DNA of 64,000 nucleotides from an uncultured Pelagibacteraceae bacterium (lineage in GTDB: Bacteria; Pseudomonadota; Alphaproteobacteria; Pelagibacterales; Pelagibacteraceae): NCBI GenBank assembly GCA_902537845.1, contig CACBDC010000004.1, forward strand, positions 30,352 through 94,351. Reading direction: 5' to 3'. The position numbers and the translations under genes were made by a program. The notes below the pieces were generated by a model. The model was given only the letters and a program-made list of their open reading frames with translations. It was not told where the DNA came from and made no database searches. Below are positions 19,160-30,502 of this stretch, piece by piece (position 1 is the stretch's first letter; every line of letters starts with the position of its first letter).

Positions 19160-20716
19160 ATGCAATTTGATGATAAAGATAAAGTAATTATTGTCGATTT
19201 TGGTTCTCAAGTAACTAAATTAATTGCTAGAAGAATCAGGGAACTTGGAGTTTATTCCGAAATAATCACCCCTAAAGAACTTACAAAAATAAAAAAATAT
19301 AGATATATAAAAGGAATTATATTTTCTGGAGGACCATCTACAGTTACCGGCAAAAGATTTCAAAGTGTGCCGAGTGATATATTTAAAAAAAATATACCAA
19401 TTTTAGGAATATGTTATGGCTTACAACTAATTGCTAAAATTTTTGGAGGAAAAATAAAACCCTCTAAAAAAAGAAGAGAATTCGGAAGGGCATTTTTGAT
19501 ACATCGAAAAAAGTCGCTTTTGACAAAAAATTTTTTAAATTCACGAAAGTCTGTTTGGATGAGTCATGAAGATGCAGTTGTTAAATTACCAACAAATTTT
19601 AAAACAATAGCTTCAACTAAAAATTCAAAACTAACGATTATTGAAAATTCAGAAAAGAAAATTTACGGTGTTCAGTTTCATCCTGAAGTAACACACACAG
19701 ATCAGGGAAGCCAAATATTTAAAAATTTTTTATTTTTGATTTGCAAAATTAAAAAGAAATGGAGTGTAGTTTCCCAAAAAAAAAAATTATTAAAAGAAAT
19801 AAGAAATACAGTAAAGAAGGATAAAGTTATCTGTGCATTGTCAGGTGGTGTTGATAGCAGTGTAGTTGCACTGTTAATTAATCAGGCAATTAAAAAAAAT
19901 TTAATCTGTATAATGGTTGATACTGGCTTGATGAGAAAAAACGAATTTAAATACACATATAAAATATTTAAAAATAAATATAATCTTAATGTTAAGCTTA
20001 TAGACTCATCTTATCTTTTTTTAAAAAAATTGAAAAATATCTCGAATCCTGAAAAAAAAAGAAAAATTATTGGAAATTTATTTATCAAAGTGTTTGAAAA
20101 GGAAGCAAAAAAATATAAAAACATAAAGTTTTTAGCTCAAGGCACACTTTATCCAGACATCATAGAAAGTAGGACTTCAACAGGTAGCAAAACTTCAAAA
20201 ATAAAATCACATCATAATGTGGGTGGCTTGCCAAAAAAAATGAAGCTTCAATTAATTGAACCTCTAAAAGAATTTTTCAAGGATGAAGTTAGAATTTTAG
20301 GTAAGTCATTAGGTTTAGTAAAAAACATTAATTTCAAACATCCTTTTCCCGGTCCTGGACTAGGAATAAGAATTATTGGAAATATTACAGTTGATAGGGT
20401 TAAAATTCTTCAAGAAGCAGATGCTATTTATTTAGAAGAATTAATTAAGGCTAAACTTTATAACAAAATTTGGCAAGCTTATGCTGCTCTTTTGCCAATT
20501 AAAACAGTAGGAGTAATGGGCGACTCCAGAACCTATGAGAATATTTGTTTGTTAAGAGCTGTTATTTCGGAAGATGGTATGACAGCTGATTATTTTAATT
20601 TTCCAAAAAATTTTTTAGATAGTATATCTAATAAGATTATTAACAATGTAAGAGGAATAAATAGAGTTGTTTATGATATTACATCTAAACCACCTAGCAC
20701 AATAGAATTAGAATGA
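19160..20716 (+). CDS. guaA: GMP synthase (glutamine-hydrolysing)
   Basis: GATase [21 protein letters not shown]-loop [15 protein letters not shown]-terminal KPPSTIELE. Confidence 0.98.
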   Translation: MQFDDKDKVIIVDFGSQVTKLIARRIRELGVYSEIITPKELTKIKKYRYIKGIIFSGGPSTVTGKRFQSVPSDIFKKNIPILGICYGLQLIAKIFGGKIKPSKKRREFGRAFLIHRKKSLLTKNFLNSRKSVWMSHEDAVVKLPTNFKTIASTKNSKLTIIENSEKKIYGVQFHPEVTHTDQGSQIFKNFLFLICKIKKKWSVVSQKKKLLKEIRNTVKKDKVICALSGGVDSSVVALLINQAIKKNLICIMVDTGLMRKNEFKYTYKIFKNKYNLNVKLIDSSYLFLKKLKNISNPEKKRKIIGNLFIKVFEKEAKKYKNIKFLAQGTLYPDIIESRTSTGSKTSKIKSHHNVGGLPKKMKLQLIEPLKEFFKDEVRILGKSLGLVKNINFKHPFPGPGLGIRIIGNITVDRVKILQEADAIYLEELIKAKLYNKIWQAYAALLPIKTVGVMGDSRTYENICLLRAVISEDGMTADYFNFPKNFLDSISNKIINNVRGINRVVYDITSKPPSTIELE

Positions 20717-21507
20717 ATAATAAAATTAAAAATTTAGTTTTGAAAAAAAACAAATCTAAAATAACTAGCTTAACAGCCTATTCAAAGCCTATTGCAAAAA
20801 TTTTAGATAAACACGTCGACATTGTGTTAGTAGGAGACTCCATGGCTAACGTTTTGTATGGATATAAAGGTACTCATAAAATAAATCTAAGAAATATAAT
20901 ACAGCATTCAATTAGTGTTAAGAAAGGTGTCAAAAAATCATTACTTGTAGTTGATATGCCTTTTGGATCTTACAAAAATATTAATTTAGCTTTAAAGAAT
21001 GCTAAAAAAATTTTTAAAGAAACAAAGTGTGATGCAGTAAAAATAGAAAGTAATAAAAAAAATTTTAAAATTATAAAAATTTTAGTAAAGAACAAGCTAC
21101 CAGTTATGGGTCATATCGGTTTTACACCGCAGTTTAAGAAAAAATTTAAAATTGAAGGCTCATCTAAAAAAGAAGAAAAAAAAATTCTTAAAGAAGCTCA
21201 ATTAGTAGAAAAAGCTGGAGCATTTTCAATAGTTTTAGAATGTCTATCTCCTAATGCTGCAAAATTAGTAACAAATAACTTAACTATACCTACTATTGGT
21301 ATTGGATCCTCTATATATTGTGATGGTCAAATTTTAGTTACAGATGACATGCTAGGCATTAGTGGTTTTTATCCAAAATTTGTTAAAAAATACGCTGACT
21401 TGCAGACAGTAATTGAAAAAGCTGTGAAAAAATATACTAGAGATGTAAAGTTTAAGAAATTTCCAACTTCAAATTATTTTTTAAATGGAACAAAACATAG
21501 AAAATAA
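20713..21507 (+). CDS. panB: 3-methyl-2-oxobutanoate hydroxymethyltransferase
   Basis: [71 protein letters not shown]. Confidence 0.95.
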   Translation: MNNKIKNLVLKKNKSKITSLTAYSKPIAKILDKHVDIVLVGDSMANVLYGYKGTHKINLRNIIQHSISVKKGVKKSLLVVDMPFGSYKNINLALKNAKKIFKETKCDAVKIESNKKNFKIIKILVKNKLPVMGHIGFTPQFKKKFKIEGSSKKEEKKILKEAQLVEKAGAFSIVLECLSPNAAKLVTNNLTIPTIGIGSSIYCDGQILVTDDMLGISGFYPKFVKKYADLQTVIEKAVKKYTRDVKFKKFPTSNYFLNGTKHRK

Positions 21508-21994
21508 AATAGATTATAAGAGTAGACTGTATAATCTTTATAGATTTAACAAAAAAAAAATATATATATTTGTTTTCATTTTAATATCAATTTTAATCGC
21601 ATCAATTTTTCTCAAATATAATAGTAATAAAAAAGATATTTTAATCTCAGAAAATTATATTAAAGCTGGAGTATTTCTCTCTTTAGACAAAAAAGAAGAG
21701 GCCATAAAAATTTATGAGGAAATAATTTTTAGCAAAAATGAATTTTATTCAATTTTAGCGCTGAATACTTTACTAGACAAAAATCTCATTTCTCAAAATA
21801 ATAAAATTTTAGATTATTTCAGTGCTGTAGAAAAGATTCAAAAATCAAGTGAACAAAATGATATTATAAAATTTAAAAAAGCTTTATTTTTATTGGAACA
21901 ATCCAATTTTGAGGAGGGGAACAATTTGTTACAAAACCTTGTAGATAAAAATTCAAAATTGAAATCATTGGCTGAAGAAATATTATCAAAATAA
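21485..21994 (+). CDS. YfgM-like TPR membrane protein
   Basis: Single N-terminal TM (KKIYIFVFILISILIASIFL) and TPR-like helices; directly upstream of a BamB-like gene. Confidence 0.65.
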   Translation: MEQNIENKIDYKSRLYNLYRFNKKKIYIFVFILISILIASIFLKYNSNKKDILISENYIKAGVFLSLDKKEEAIKIYEEIIFSKNEFYSILALNTLLDKNLISQNNKILDYFSAVEKIQKSSEQNDIIKFKKALFLLEQSNFEEGNNLLQNLVDKNSKLKSLAEEILSK

Positions 21995-21997
21995 AAA

Positions 21998-23323
21998 ATG
22001 AAAAAATTATCTTTTTTGATAATCTTAATAATATTAAATAGCTGTTCTTTTGACAATAAATCAGGGATTTGGGAAAATTCAAACTCTGTATCAAAAAAAG
22101 AAAATTCATTATTCGATGGATTTGAAAGAGTTTCAACCTCAACAAAACCTTATGATGAAATTGTAAAACTAGATAAAAAATTCAAAATCAAATTTAATAA
22201 AAAAGCAGACCATAATAAATGGAATGATATTTTTTTTAGCAAGAGTAATAATTTATCAAATTTCGAGATAACCAAAGAAAATCAAATCATATACAGAAGT
22301 AAAAAACTAACAAACCACGAAGTTGATAATTATATTTTATATAATAATGGTTATTCAATAATTAGTGATCAGGCAGGTACATTAATTAAATATTCAGTAA
22401 AGGATAATAAAGTCATTAGCAAATTTAATTTTTATAAAAAAAGGTATAAAAAAATAAAAAAAAAATTAAATATAGTTATTGACGAAAATAATCTTTATGT
22501 TTCTGATAATATTGGATTCCTATACGCTTTAAATTTAAAAAATAATGAAATTGTATGGGCAAAAAATTATAAAAAACCTTTTAGATCAAATTTAAAAATA
22601 AATAAAAATAGGTTAATTACTTCAAATCAAAATAATGACTTGCTTATTTTTAATAAAGCGAACGGTGAAATTATAAAACTGATTCCAACTGAAGAAACAG
22701 CTGTAAAAAATGAATTTATAAACAATATATCTACAAATAAAGACACAGTATTTTATATTAATACATTTGGATCATTATATTCAATTGACTTGAAAAGTAT
22801 GAAAGTAAGTTGGTTTTTAAATTTAAATCCCTCTAGTAATTTAAACTATAAAAATTTGTTCTCAGGCACAGAAATAGTTAATAATAAAGATAAAGTTTTA
22901 ATATCCTCTAAGGACTCTTTTTATATTATAGATGCTTCTTCAGGGTCTATCTTATACAAGAAAAATATTCCACTTAAGGTAAGACCTATAGTTATAAGTA
23001 ATTATATCTTTTTGATTTCTAAGAACAATATGCTAATTGCGATAGATATATATAAAAATGAAATTGTATATTCTTATGATATTAATAAAAAAATAGCAGA
23101 TTTTTTAAAATTAAAAAAACAAAATGCACACATTAAAAGTTTTGCGATTGTTAATGATAACATCTTGATTTTTTTAAAAAATTCTTATTTGCTTGAATTT
23201 AGTATTTTTGGAGAACTTTTAAATGTTGAAAAATTACCTTCGAAAATTAAATCACAACCAATATTTATTGAAAATTCGATATTGTACCTTAACAAAAAAA
23301 ATAAAATCATAGTTGCAGGTTAA
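21998..23323 (+). CDS. bamB: BamB-like PQQ-repeat outer membrane assembly lipoprotein
   Basis: Lipobox-like ILIILNSCSF; beta-propeller repeats (LYALNLKNNEIVWAKNYKKPFRSNLKI...LYSIDLKSMKVSWFLNL). Confidence 0.75.
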   Translation: MKKLSFLIILIILNSCSFDNKSGIWENSNSVSKKENSLFDGFERVSTSTKPYDEIVKLDKKFKIKFNKKADHNKWNDIFFSKSNNLSNFEITKENQIIYRSKKLTNHEVDNYILYNNGYSIISDQAGTLIKYSVKDNKVISKFNFYKKRYKKIKKKLNIVIDENNLYVSDNIGFLYALNLKNNEIVWAKNYKKPFRSNLKINKNRLITSNQNNDLLIFNKANGEIIKLIPTEETAVKNEFINNISTNKDTVFYINTFGSLYSIDLKSMKVSWFLNLNPSSNLNYKNLFSGTEIVNNKDKVLISSKDSFYIIDASSGSILYKKNIPLKVRPIVISNYIFLISKNNMLIAIDIYKNEIVYSYDINKKIADFLKLKKQNAHIKSFAIVNDNILIFLKNSYLLEFSIFGELLNVEKLPSKIKSQPIFIENSILYLNKKNKIIVAG

Positions 23324-24771
23324 TTATTAGATTTACCACTAAGTAGTGATAATTGTCTTATTTTTAACCCTTTTAAATTATCTTGAGGTTCTATTGGATA
23401 CTCACCGGTAAAATAGTGATCACTAAATTGAGGAAAATTTGAATTTCTTTTCTCCTTAATTAAAGCTTTATACAAACCTTCCAAGCTCAGAAAATCTAAA
23501 CTTTTTGCATTTATATTTTCACACATTTGGTCTTTATTTTTTTCATTTGCTAGTAACTCTTTTTTTGTTGGCATATCCACACCATAAAAGTCAGGATATT
23601 TAATTTCTGGACAAGCTATTCTTACATGTACTTCTTTTGCTCCACTCTCATAAAGCATTTTTACAATTTTTTTACAAGTTGTCCCTCTTACTAAAGAGTC
23701 ATCGATTAATATTATAGATTTATTTTTCACAATAGATTTCGTGGAACTTAATTTTAATTTAACTCCTAAGCTTCTAATGTTTTGCGAAGGTTCAATAAAA
23801 GTTCTACCAACATAATGATTTCGGATAAGCCCTAGCTCAAATTTCTTTTTTGAATAATGTGCATATCCCAAAGCAGCAGGTACGCCAGAGTCAGGGACAG
23901 GAACTATTAAATCAGCTTCGATATCAGTTTCTCTAGCTAGTTCGATTCCTAAATTTTTTCTGTACTCATAAGCACATATATTGTTTATCAAGCTATCAGG
24001 TCTTGCAAAATAAATATACTCAAAAACACACGGCCTTGCTTTTTGTTTTGGAAATGGTTTTATGAAATTTAGTTTTTCATTTTCAATAATAACAATCTCA
24101 CCATTTTCCACTTCTCTAACAAATTTTGCTCCAACAATATCTAAAGCGCATGTTTCCGAAGCAAGTATGTATGAATTCTTTAATTTTCCAATTACAAGTG
24201 GCCTAATGCCGAAAGGATCTCTCACACCTACTAATTTTTTATTTGTCATTAAAATTAAAGAGTATCCCCCTTGTATTTGAAATAATGCATCTATTAATTT
24301 ATCAATAAATTTATTTCTCTTTGATTTTGCAATAAGCTGAACAATAGTTTCTGTATCGCTCGTAGTTCTAAAGATCGCGCCATTTTTGACAAGAGTCTCT
24401 CTTAACAACAATGCATTAGTTAAATTTCCATTATGCGCGATACTTAAACCACCCATATGCAGATCAGCAAAAAAAGGCTGTATATTTCTTAGAGAAGTTT
24501 CACCTGTTGTAGAGTATCGATTATGGCCAATTGCAAAATTGCCAGGTAATTTTTTTAATGTTTCTGAGTTTGTAAAATGATCTCCAACCAAACCTTGTCT
24601 TTTCTCAGAATGATAATTTTTACCATCAAAAGAAACGATACCACAACCCTCTTGTCCTCTATGTTGAAGAGCGTGTAATCCTAATGCTACTAATGCAGAT
24701 GCATCCTCATGGTTTGTTATTCCAAAAATTCCGCATTCTTCCCTTAATTTATCAGATTTAAATATTTTCAA
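23320..24771 (-). CDS. purF: Amidophosphoribosyltransferase
   Basis: ECGIFGITNHEDAS...GLHALQHRGQEGCGIVSFDG; PRTase IILIDDSLVRGTTCKKIV. Confidence 0.98.
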   Translation of the reverse strand: MKIFKSDKLREECGIFGITNHEDASALVALGLHALQHRGQEGCGIVSFDGKNYHSEKRQGLVGDHFTNSETLKKLPGNFAIGHNRYSTTGETSLRNIQPFFADLHMGGLSIAHNGNLTNALLLRETLVKNGAIFRTTSDTETIVQLIAKSKRNKFIDKLIDALFQIQGGYSLILMTNKKLVGVRDPFGIRPLVIGKLKNSYILASETCALDIVGAKFVREVENGEIVIIENEKLNFIKPFPKQKARPCVFEYIYFARPDSLINNICAYEYRKNLGIELARETDIEADLIVPVPDSGVPAALGYAHYSKKKFELGLIRNHYVGRTFIEPSQNIRSLGVKLKLSSTKSIVKNKSIILIDDSLVRGTTCKKIVKMLYESGAKEVHVRIACPEIKYPDFYGVDMPTKKELLANEKNKDQMCENINAKSLDFLSLEGLYKALIKEKRNSNFPQFSDHYFTGEYPIEPQDNLKGLKIRQLSLLSGKSNN

Positions 24772-25303
24772 TTTTTTCTTTAGTGTCTATGAAGTCTTTG
24801 CTTGAAGGAAATTCCTCAATTAACATTTCACTACCTCTACTTATTAAATTAAACGACATTGCACTCTCAGCTGATATACCCCAATTTTGATAAGGATAAA
24901 ACCAATTTAAAATAGAAAATAAACAAACGGATATTATATAACCTTTAAAAAAACCAAAAATAAATCCAAATCCTCTATCAATTGAACCCACACCTGTCCA
25001 AGTAACTGCTCTACTCAAAGCTTTTCCTATTAGTATAATTATAAAAAGAGTGAAAACAAATATAGCTACACCTAACCCAATGCTGTTGATAAACTGAGAT
25101 TCTATATATTCACTTACAGTAGGTTGAAATTTTGGGACTAAAATAATAGTTAAAATTGTGGATAAAATCCATTTCATAAATGAAATCAAACTTAAAGAAA
25201 ATCCTTTTAAAAAACATTGTATAACACTGTAGGCTAAAATTACAAAAAATATTAAATCAAATAAATTTATACCACTAAAAAAACTTTCTAAGGAATTTAT
25301 CAT
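24758..25303 (-). CDS. cvpA: CvpA family membrane protein
   Basis: LFDLIFFVILAYSVIQCFLKGFSLSLISFMKWI, four TM; adjacent to purF. Confidence 0.88.
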   Translation of the reverse strand: MINSLESFFSGINLFDLIFFVILAYSVIQCFLKGFSLSLISFMKWILSTILTIILVPKFQPTVSEYIESQFINSIGLGVAIFVFTLFIIILIGKALSRAVTWTGVGSIDRGFGFIFGFFKGYIISVCLFSILNWFYPYQNWGISAESAMSFNLISRGSEMLIEEFPSSKDFIDTKEKIENI

Positions 25304-27783
25304 TGAGAGAAATCTTCAGTCTCTTCTCCAAAAGGCTTAAAAGAAAGTATAAGTTTTGGCAATAAAGTTAAAACTGATATCATAGCAAGTAGCATTGCTA
25401 TACCTGTAAAAATCCCAAAATATATTGTTGGAATAAAATTCGAAAGTATTAAAATTGAAAAACCAAAAACGATTGTTATAGAGGTATTAAGAATTGCTAT
25501 ACCAACAGTACTATGACATCTATCTAAAGTTTTATTATAATTCTTTATTTTTTTAAATTCATCTTTAAATCTATAGATATAATGAATACTATTATCTACA
25601 GCTATTCCAATTGTAATTGCAGCAATAGTTATAGTCATCATATCCAAAGGAATTCCCATTTTTCCGATAATACCGAGGATAAAAATTGCAGCAATAAAGT
25701 TTGGAACAACTCCTATAAGAGAAATTACTACGTTCCTAAATAGAACGAAAAACATTAAACAAATACCTAGCATTACTATACCTAGTGTAAGTATTTGTGA
25801 TTTAAATAAACTTTGAAGTAAATTGTTAAACAAAATCAATACTCCCGTTAACCTATATTCGTTTTTTTCAAATCCTAATTTTGTATTTAAGTCAGAGTTA
25901 ATCTTATTTATTAAATCATTTCTTCTTAAATCTTCTAAAGAGTCTTTTATCCTCACACTAATTCTTGCCTGATCTTTACTCACTGAAATATAAGGAGTAA
26001 CAATTTCCTTTTTAATAGTATCTGGAATTTTACTATAAAGCACTGCAATTTCTAAACTTTGTAGTTGTTTATCATTTAAGTCTTCCGCAACTCTTAATAT
26101 TGAACCAAATGACAAAACTTTTCCAATTTCTGGTAAAGAGTCTAAATAATCGTGAACTTTTATGATTTTATCCATTTTATCTCTAGTAAACCAATATTTT
26201 GCTTTATCCTCATTTGAGTCGTTATCTTCTTCCCACTCATCAAACTCATCATCATCTGATTTATCTTTTTGTTTTTTTGTTGGAAAGTTTAAGATAACGT
26301 TTAAAGGAGTAGTTCCGCCTAATTCATCATCAATTTTTTTCATACCTTTATAAATTTCGGTTTCTTTATCAAAATAATTTATAAAGCTATTCTCAACTTC
26401 AAGTTTAATGATACCTGATATACTATAAAAAATTATGAAAATAGTTGAACCATAAATTAAAATTTTATTTTTTTTTGTAAATGATCCTAACATTTTTGTA
26501 ATGAAAGATTTTTCAGTATCTTTAATATTAATTTCATTTTCTGTTGCAAGAGAGCTCATTAAAGAAGGTAATAATAAAAAAGTTACAAAAAATGAAACTA
26601 TTAAACCTAAAGTCATCATCCATCCAAAGTCAATTATTGGTTTTATTCCACTAAAAACTAAAGACAAAAATGCACAAATGGTAGTAAGCACAGTATAAAG
26701 AATCGGTAACATCATTTTTTTACTAGCTTCAATGATTGCTTCGCTCTTAGTGAATTCTTTAAATTCTTTTCTTAATTGTAGATATCTAACAGTAATATGT
26801 ATGTTCATTGCCATATTTAAAATTAACATCAAAGCAATAAAGTTTGATGAAATGACTGTGACTTTCCACCCAATTAACCCTAAAAGACCAATCATTATTA
26901 TTACCGAAGTTGCACATCCTAACAACGGCATGACAACCCATTTAATATTTCTAAAAATTAACCAAAGAGTTAAAATAATAAAAATGAATACACCGATCCC
27001 AAATACAATTATATCACTTTTTATGTAACCCATCATATCATCAGCAATCATCGGTATACCACCAAGGTGTATTTTGGCGTTTTCTCCATATTTGTTTATT
27101 ACATCTCTTATTTCGTTAATATTTTGGTGATTTCTAATATTATACAAATTTTTATATTCTTCGTATTCTTTTAAAAAATTTTTGTAATTAATCTTTTCTT
27201 CTCTGGATAATCCGTTATTTAAAGATTGATTAAAATAATTATCTTTAACTTTAATGTATTCTGCTAGTCTTTTGTCTTTTTTAAGATAAACTACTATTCC
27301 TGATGTTTTACCATCTTCGCTGATAACATAATTTTTATAAATAGGACTATTTATAATTTCTTCAAATCCTCTTTCTCTATCTATTTCAGGGTATGCTAAA
27401 GTTTTGTAGTTTTTCAATCTTTCCATCAAACTTTCATCAGTACTTTTCAAAAGAGGAACATCAATTACAGTTATAACACTGTCCACCCATGATAATTTTT
27501 CAATTTTTGATTTTAGCAATTGTAAATTTAGGATAGTTTCTTTTTTAGTAAAACTAGAAACTGGGGTATAAGTTAAAACTAAGAAATCTTTTGAACCATA
27601 AGTTTCATTCACTTCTCTTAAATATTTAAGATCTGGATCTCCCTCAAGCAATAATGCGTCCGACGAAGCATCCAAATTGAAATTTTTAGACTGATATACG
27701 CTAAATCCGATTAGAATTAATAAAAGAAAAAGAGTTATTTTCGAAAAATCTATGACTAATTTTTTGTAAATATTAGTAAGCAT
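25300..27783 (-). CDS. RND superfamily (MMPL/HpnN-like) transporter
   Basis: About 12 TM in two halves, IAAITIGIAVDNSIHYIYRFKDEF, LGLIVSFFVTFLLLPSLMS. Confidence 0.85.
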   Translation of the reverse strand: MLTNIYKKLVIDFSKITLFLLLILIGFSVYQSKNFNLDASSDALLLEGDPDLKYLREVNETYGSKDFLVLTYTPVSSFTKKETILNLQLLKSKIEKLSWVDSVITVIDVPLLKSTDESLMERLKNYKTLAYPEIDRERGFEEIINSPIYKNYVISEDGKTSGIVVYLKKDKRLAEYIKVKDNYFNQSLNNGLSREEKINYKNFLKEYEEYKNLYNIRNHQNINEIRDVINKYGENAKIHLGGIPMIADDMMGYIKSDIIVFGIGVFIFIILTLWLIFRNIKWVVMPLLGCATSVIIMIGLLGLIGWKVTVISSNFIALMLILNMAMNIHITVRYLQLRKEFKEFTKSEAIIEASKKMMLPILYTVLTTICAFLSLVFSGIKPIIDFGWMMTLGLIVSFFVTFLLLPSLMSSLATENEINIKDTEKSFITKMLGSFTKKNKILIYGSTIFIIFYSISGIIKLEVENSFINYFDKETEIYKGMKKIDDELGGTTPLNVILNFPTKKQKDKSDDDEFDEWEEDNDSNEDKAKYWFTRDKMDKIIKVHDYLDSLPEIGKVLSFGSILRVAEDLNDKQLQSLEIAVLYSKIPDTIKKEIVTPYISVSKDQARISVRIKDSLEDLRRNDLINKINSDLNTKLGFEKNEYRLTGVLILFNNLLQSLFKSQILTLGIVMLGICLMFFVLFRNVVISLIGVVPNFIAAIFILGIIGKMGIPLDMMTITIAAITIGIAVDNSIHYIYRFKDEFKKIKNYNKTLDRCHSTVGIAILNTSITIVFGFSILILSNFIPTIYFGIFTGIAMLLAMISVLTLLPKLILSFKPFGEETEDFSQ

Positions 27784-27837
27784 GTTAATACTTCAGATAT
27801 ATCTTAATATTTTTATAACTAAAGAAAAAAACTAAGA

Positions 27838-29265
27838 CTAATTTTTGTTCAAATCTTTAAATTTTGTGTAAATACCCTCAAACTCAACTTTTACTGTTCC
27901 AGTAGGACCATGTCTTTGTTTACCTAAAATTATATCCGCAAGCCCATTCACGTCATTCATTTTTGACTGCCACTCAGCGTGCTCTATTGATCCCAATTTT
28001 GGCTGTTTTCTCTCTAAGTAATATGCCTCTCTGTAAACAAACATTACTACATCTGCGTCTTGCTCAATAGATCCAGACTCCCTCAAATCAGCAAGTTGTG
28101 GTTGTTTATCGTCCCTTTGTTCAACAGCTCTTGAAAGCTGTGATAAAGCTAAAACTGGAACCGAAAGTTCTTTTGCAAGAGCTTTAAGGCCTTGAGTGAT
28201 CTCTGAAATTTCTTGCACTCTTCCATCATTTTTATTAGAGCTTGATCTCATAAGCTGAATATAGTCAACAACAATCAAACTCAATCCAAATAATCTTTTA
28301 ATTCTACGAGCTCTATTGCTCAGAGTGGCAATAGTTATTGCTGGAGTTTCATCAATGTACAACGGTAGATTATAAATGTTTCTTGATGTTTCAATATATC
28401 TGTTAATTTCATCTTCTGTAACTTTTCCTCTTCTGATATCGTCTGATCTAATTTTTGCTTGTTCTGATAAAATTCTTGTTGATAATTGTTCTGAGGACAT
28501 TTCTAAAGAAAAAAAAGCTACAGAAGATTTTTCTTCAAGCTTTATTATGTGTTGGGCCGCATTATAGGCAATATTTGTAGCTAAAGCCGTTTTACCCATA
28601 GAGGGTCTACCAGCTAAAATTATTAAATCCGATTTGTGTAAACCTCCTAATTTTTCATCAAGATCTGTAAGTCCAGTTGGCACACCAACTATACCCTGAT
28701 CACTTTGCATAGCCATAGTGGCCATTTGGATAGTTTGATCTAAAGCCTGATTAAATTTTAAAAATGATTGTGAAAAAGTTCCTCTCTCAGCTAAATCAAA
28801 GAGAGATTTTTCTGTGTCTTCAATAATATTTTCGGCGTTTTGTTCTTGAGAATTTGCGTTTAAAGTATCATTCGATAATTTATCTGAAATTTGAACTAAT
28901 TCTCGTCTAAGATACATCTCGTGTATAATTTTTGCGTAATCAATAGCTTGTTTTGAAGAACCGGAGAATCTAGTCAATTTAACCAGGTACTCTGTGCCTC
29001 CAACTTCATTTAGCATGTTGTCTTTTTCAAAAAAATTTTTTAGAGTTATTGGATTTGCAATCATTCCTTTGTTATTCAAATTTTCAATTACTTCATATAT
29101 TTTGATGTGAGCAGGGTCGTAAAAAATCGAAGAATTAACAATAGTTGAGATTTCATCAATTATATCGTTATTCACTAGAATTGAGCCTATTAATGCTTGT
29201 TCAGCCTCTAAATTACAAGGTTGTTTATTTTCATTATTAGTTTGAAGAGGTTTTATTTCTTTCAC
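27838..29265 (-). CDS. dnaB: Replicative DNA helicase
   Basis: NLEAEQALIGSILVNND, LIILAGRPSMGKTALATNIAYN, SIEQDADVVMFVYREAYY. Confidence 0.98.
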   Translation of the reverse strand: MKEIKPLQTNNENKQPCNLEAEQALIGSILVNNDIIDEISTIVNSSIFYDPAHIKIYEVIENLNNKGMIANPITLKNFFEKDNMLNEVGGTEYLVKLTRFSGSSKQAIDYAKIIHEMYLRRELVQISDKLSNDTLNANSQEQNAENIIEDTEKSLFDLAERGTFSQSFLKFNQALDQTIQMATMAMQSDQGIVGVPTGLTDLDEKLGGLHKSDLIILAGRPSMGKTALATNIAYNAAQHIIKLEEKSSVAFFSLEMSSEQLSTRILSEQAKIRSDDIRRGKVTEDEINRYIETSRNIYNLPLYIDETPAITIATLSNRARRIKRLFGLSLIVVDYIQLMRSSSNKNDGRVQEISEITQGLKALAKELSVPVLALSQLSRAVEQRDDKQPQLADLRESGSIEQDADVVMFVYREAYYLERKQPKLGSIEHAEWQSKMNDVNGLADIILGKQRHGPTGTVKVEFEGIYTKFKDLNKN

Positions 29266-29340
29266 AAATTAAAATATATGTAAAAGATCTGCTTCTTAAA
29301 GCAAAAAGTTACACACTATTTTTTGCACTCTGTGGAAAAG

Positions 29341-29799
29341 TTATTTAGACTGTATCTTATCAATTTTAACTGAGATAATTGCCTTTACTTCAGAATGAAA
29401 ATTAACCTCAACTTTAAAAATTCCTATTTTATTTAATTCATCTTTCAAAATAATCTGAGAAGGGCTGACATCTGCACTAGTTTTATCCTTGATCAAATTT
29501 GTAATTTCTTTAGGTTTTATTGAGCCATATAATTCACCGTTTTCTTTACTCTCTTTTATAAATGTAAAAGATTTGCCATGTATAATTTTAGCTATACTTT
29601 TATACTTGTTCTTGATTTCTACATTTTTTTTAATTAATTGATCTTTCTTTTTGTTAACTAATTCTAAATTTTCCTTACTAAATCTTAAAGCTTTTCCTTT
29701 TTTAAGAAGAAAGTTTCTTCCATAGCCATTTTTTACGGTTACTTTATCTCCAATATTCCCTAAGTTTAACACGTTTTCTAGTAGAATTATTTCCATCAA
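29341..29799 (-). CDS. rplI: 50S ribosomal protein bL9
   Basis: MEIILLENVLNLGNIGDKVTVKNGYGRNFLLKKGKAL. Confidence 0.96.
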   Translation of the reverse strand: MMEIILLENVLNLGNIGDKVTVKNGYGRNFLLKKGKALRFSKENLELVNKKKDQLIKKNVEIKNKYKSIAKIIHGKSFTFIKESKENGELYGSIKPKEITNLIKDKTSADVSPSQIILKDELNKIGIFKVEVNFHSEVKAIISVKIDKIQSK

Positions 29800-30068
29800 A
29801 TAAGTCCTAATATTTTTGCTTTTTTTATCTCTCTAGTCAATTTTTTTTGTTTACTAAATGAAACAGAAGTTATTTTTGATGAAATAATTTTACCATTATC
29901 TGAAACATATTTTTTTAATAGACCGATATTCTTGTAATCAACAATAGGAGCATTTTTTACTGAAAGAGGGCATTTTCTTGAAAACCTCGAGTCACTCTTT
30001 TGAAATAAACTAAGCTTATTTAAAGAATTTGTTCCTCTCTTTTTTAAGTTTTTATTTTTTCTTTTCAT
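29796..30068 (-). CDS. rpsR: 30S ribosomal protein bS18
   Basis: CPLSVKNAPIVDYKNIGLLKKYVSDNGKIISSKITSVSFSKQKKLTREIKKAKILGLI. Confidence 0.95.
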   Translation of the reverse strand: MKRKNKNLKKRGTNSLNKLSLFQKSDSRFSRKCPLSVKNAPIVDYKNIGLLKKYVSDNGKIISSKITSVSFSKQKKLTREIKKAKILGLI

Positions 30069-30073
30069 ATAAT

Positions 30074-30397
30074 TTATTTAGTTTTAGAAAAAAATTCGTT
30101 TTTAGTGTCTAGTTTTTTATATTTAACTGTTAGGTGTCTTATTATTGAGCTATCAATATTTATTTTTTTTCTTATTTCATCTAGCGTTAATTTGTTCCCC
30201 TCAAATTTATAGTGAATAAAAAAACCCTTTTTAAAATTTTTTATTTTATTAGCTAAATTTAATAGACCCCATTCCTCAATCTTAACAACTTTCCCTGAGG
30301 AGCTGTTTATAAGTTTGTTATATTTATCCTTGATATTTTTAATTTCATTTTCTGCTAAATCTTGTTTAACAACTAATGTATTTTCGTAATAAGCCAT
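30074..30397 (-). CDS. rpsF: 30S ribosomal protein bS6
   Basis: MAYYENTLVVKQDLAENEI...WGLLNLANKIKNFKKGFFIHYKFEG. Confidence 0.95.
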   Translation of the reverse strand: MAYYENTLVVKQDLAENEIKNIKDKYNKLINSSSGKVVKIEEWGLLNLANKIKNFKKGFFIHYKFEGNKLTLDEIRKKINIDSSIIRHLTVKYKKLDTKNEFFSKTK

Positions 30398-30441
30398 ATA
30401 TATCGCGATAGTTACTTAATTTTAATTATTTATAAAAATTG

Positions 30442-30456
30442 CTTTATACTATAAAG
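30442..30456. promoter_or_regulatory. 15-bp perfect palindrome in the rpsF/fabD divergent promoter region
   Basis: CTTTATA-C-TATAAAG. Confidence 0.4.
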
Positions 30457-30502
30457 ATCAATTATATCAATACTAATAATTATTATAATAAACTAATAAA
30501 AT

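Noticed and set aside
29266-29340. Terminator between rplI and dnaB (TGCTT-CTTA-AAGCA)
   Set aside because: Only a 5-bp stem without a convincing T-tract on the transcribed strand.
30398-30502. S6:S18-binding leader RNA upstream of rpsF
   Set aside because: No recognisable stem with the CCG bulge; sequence is essentially AT-only in the leader.
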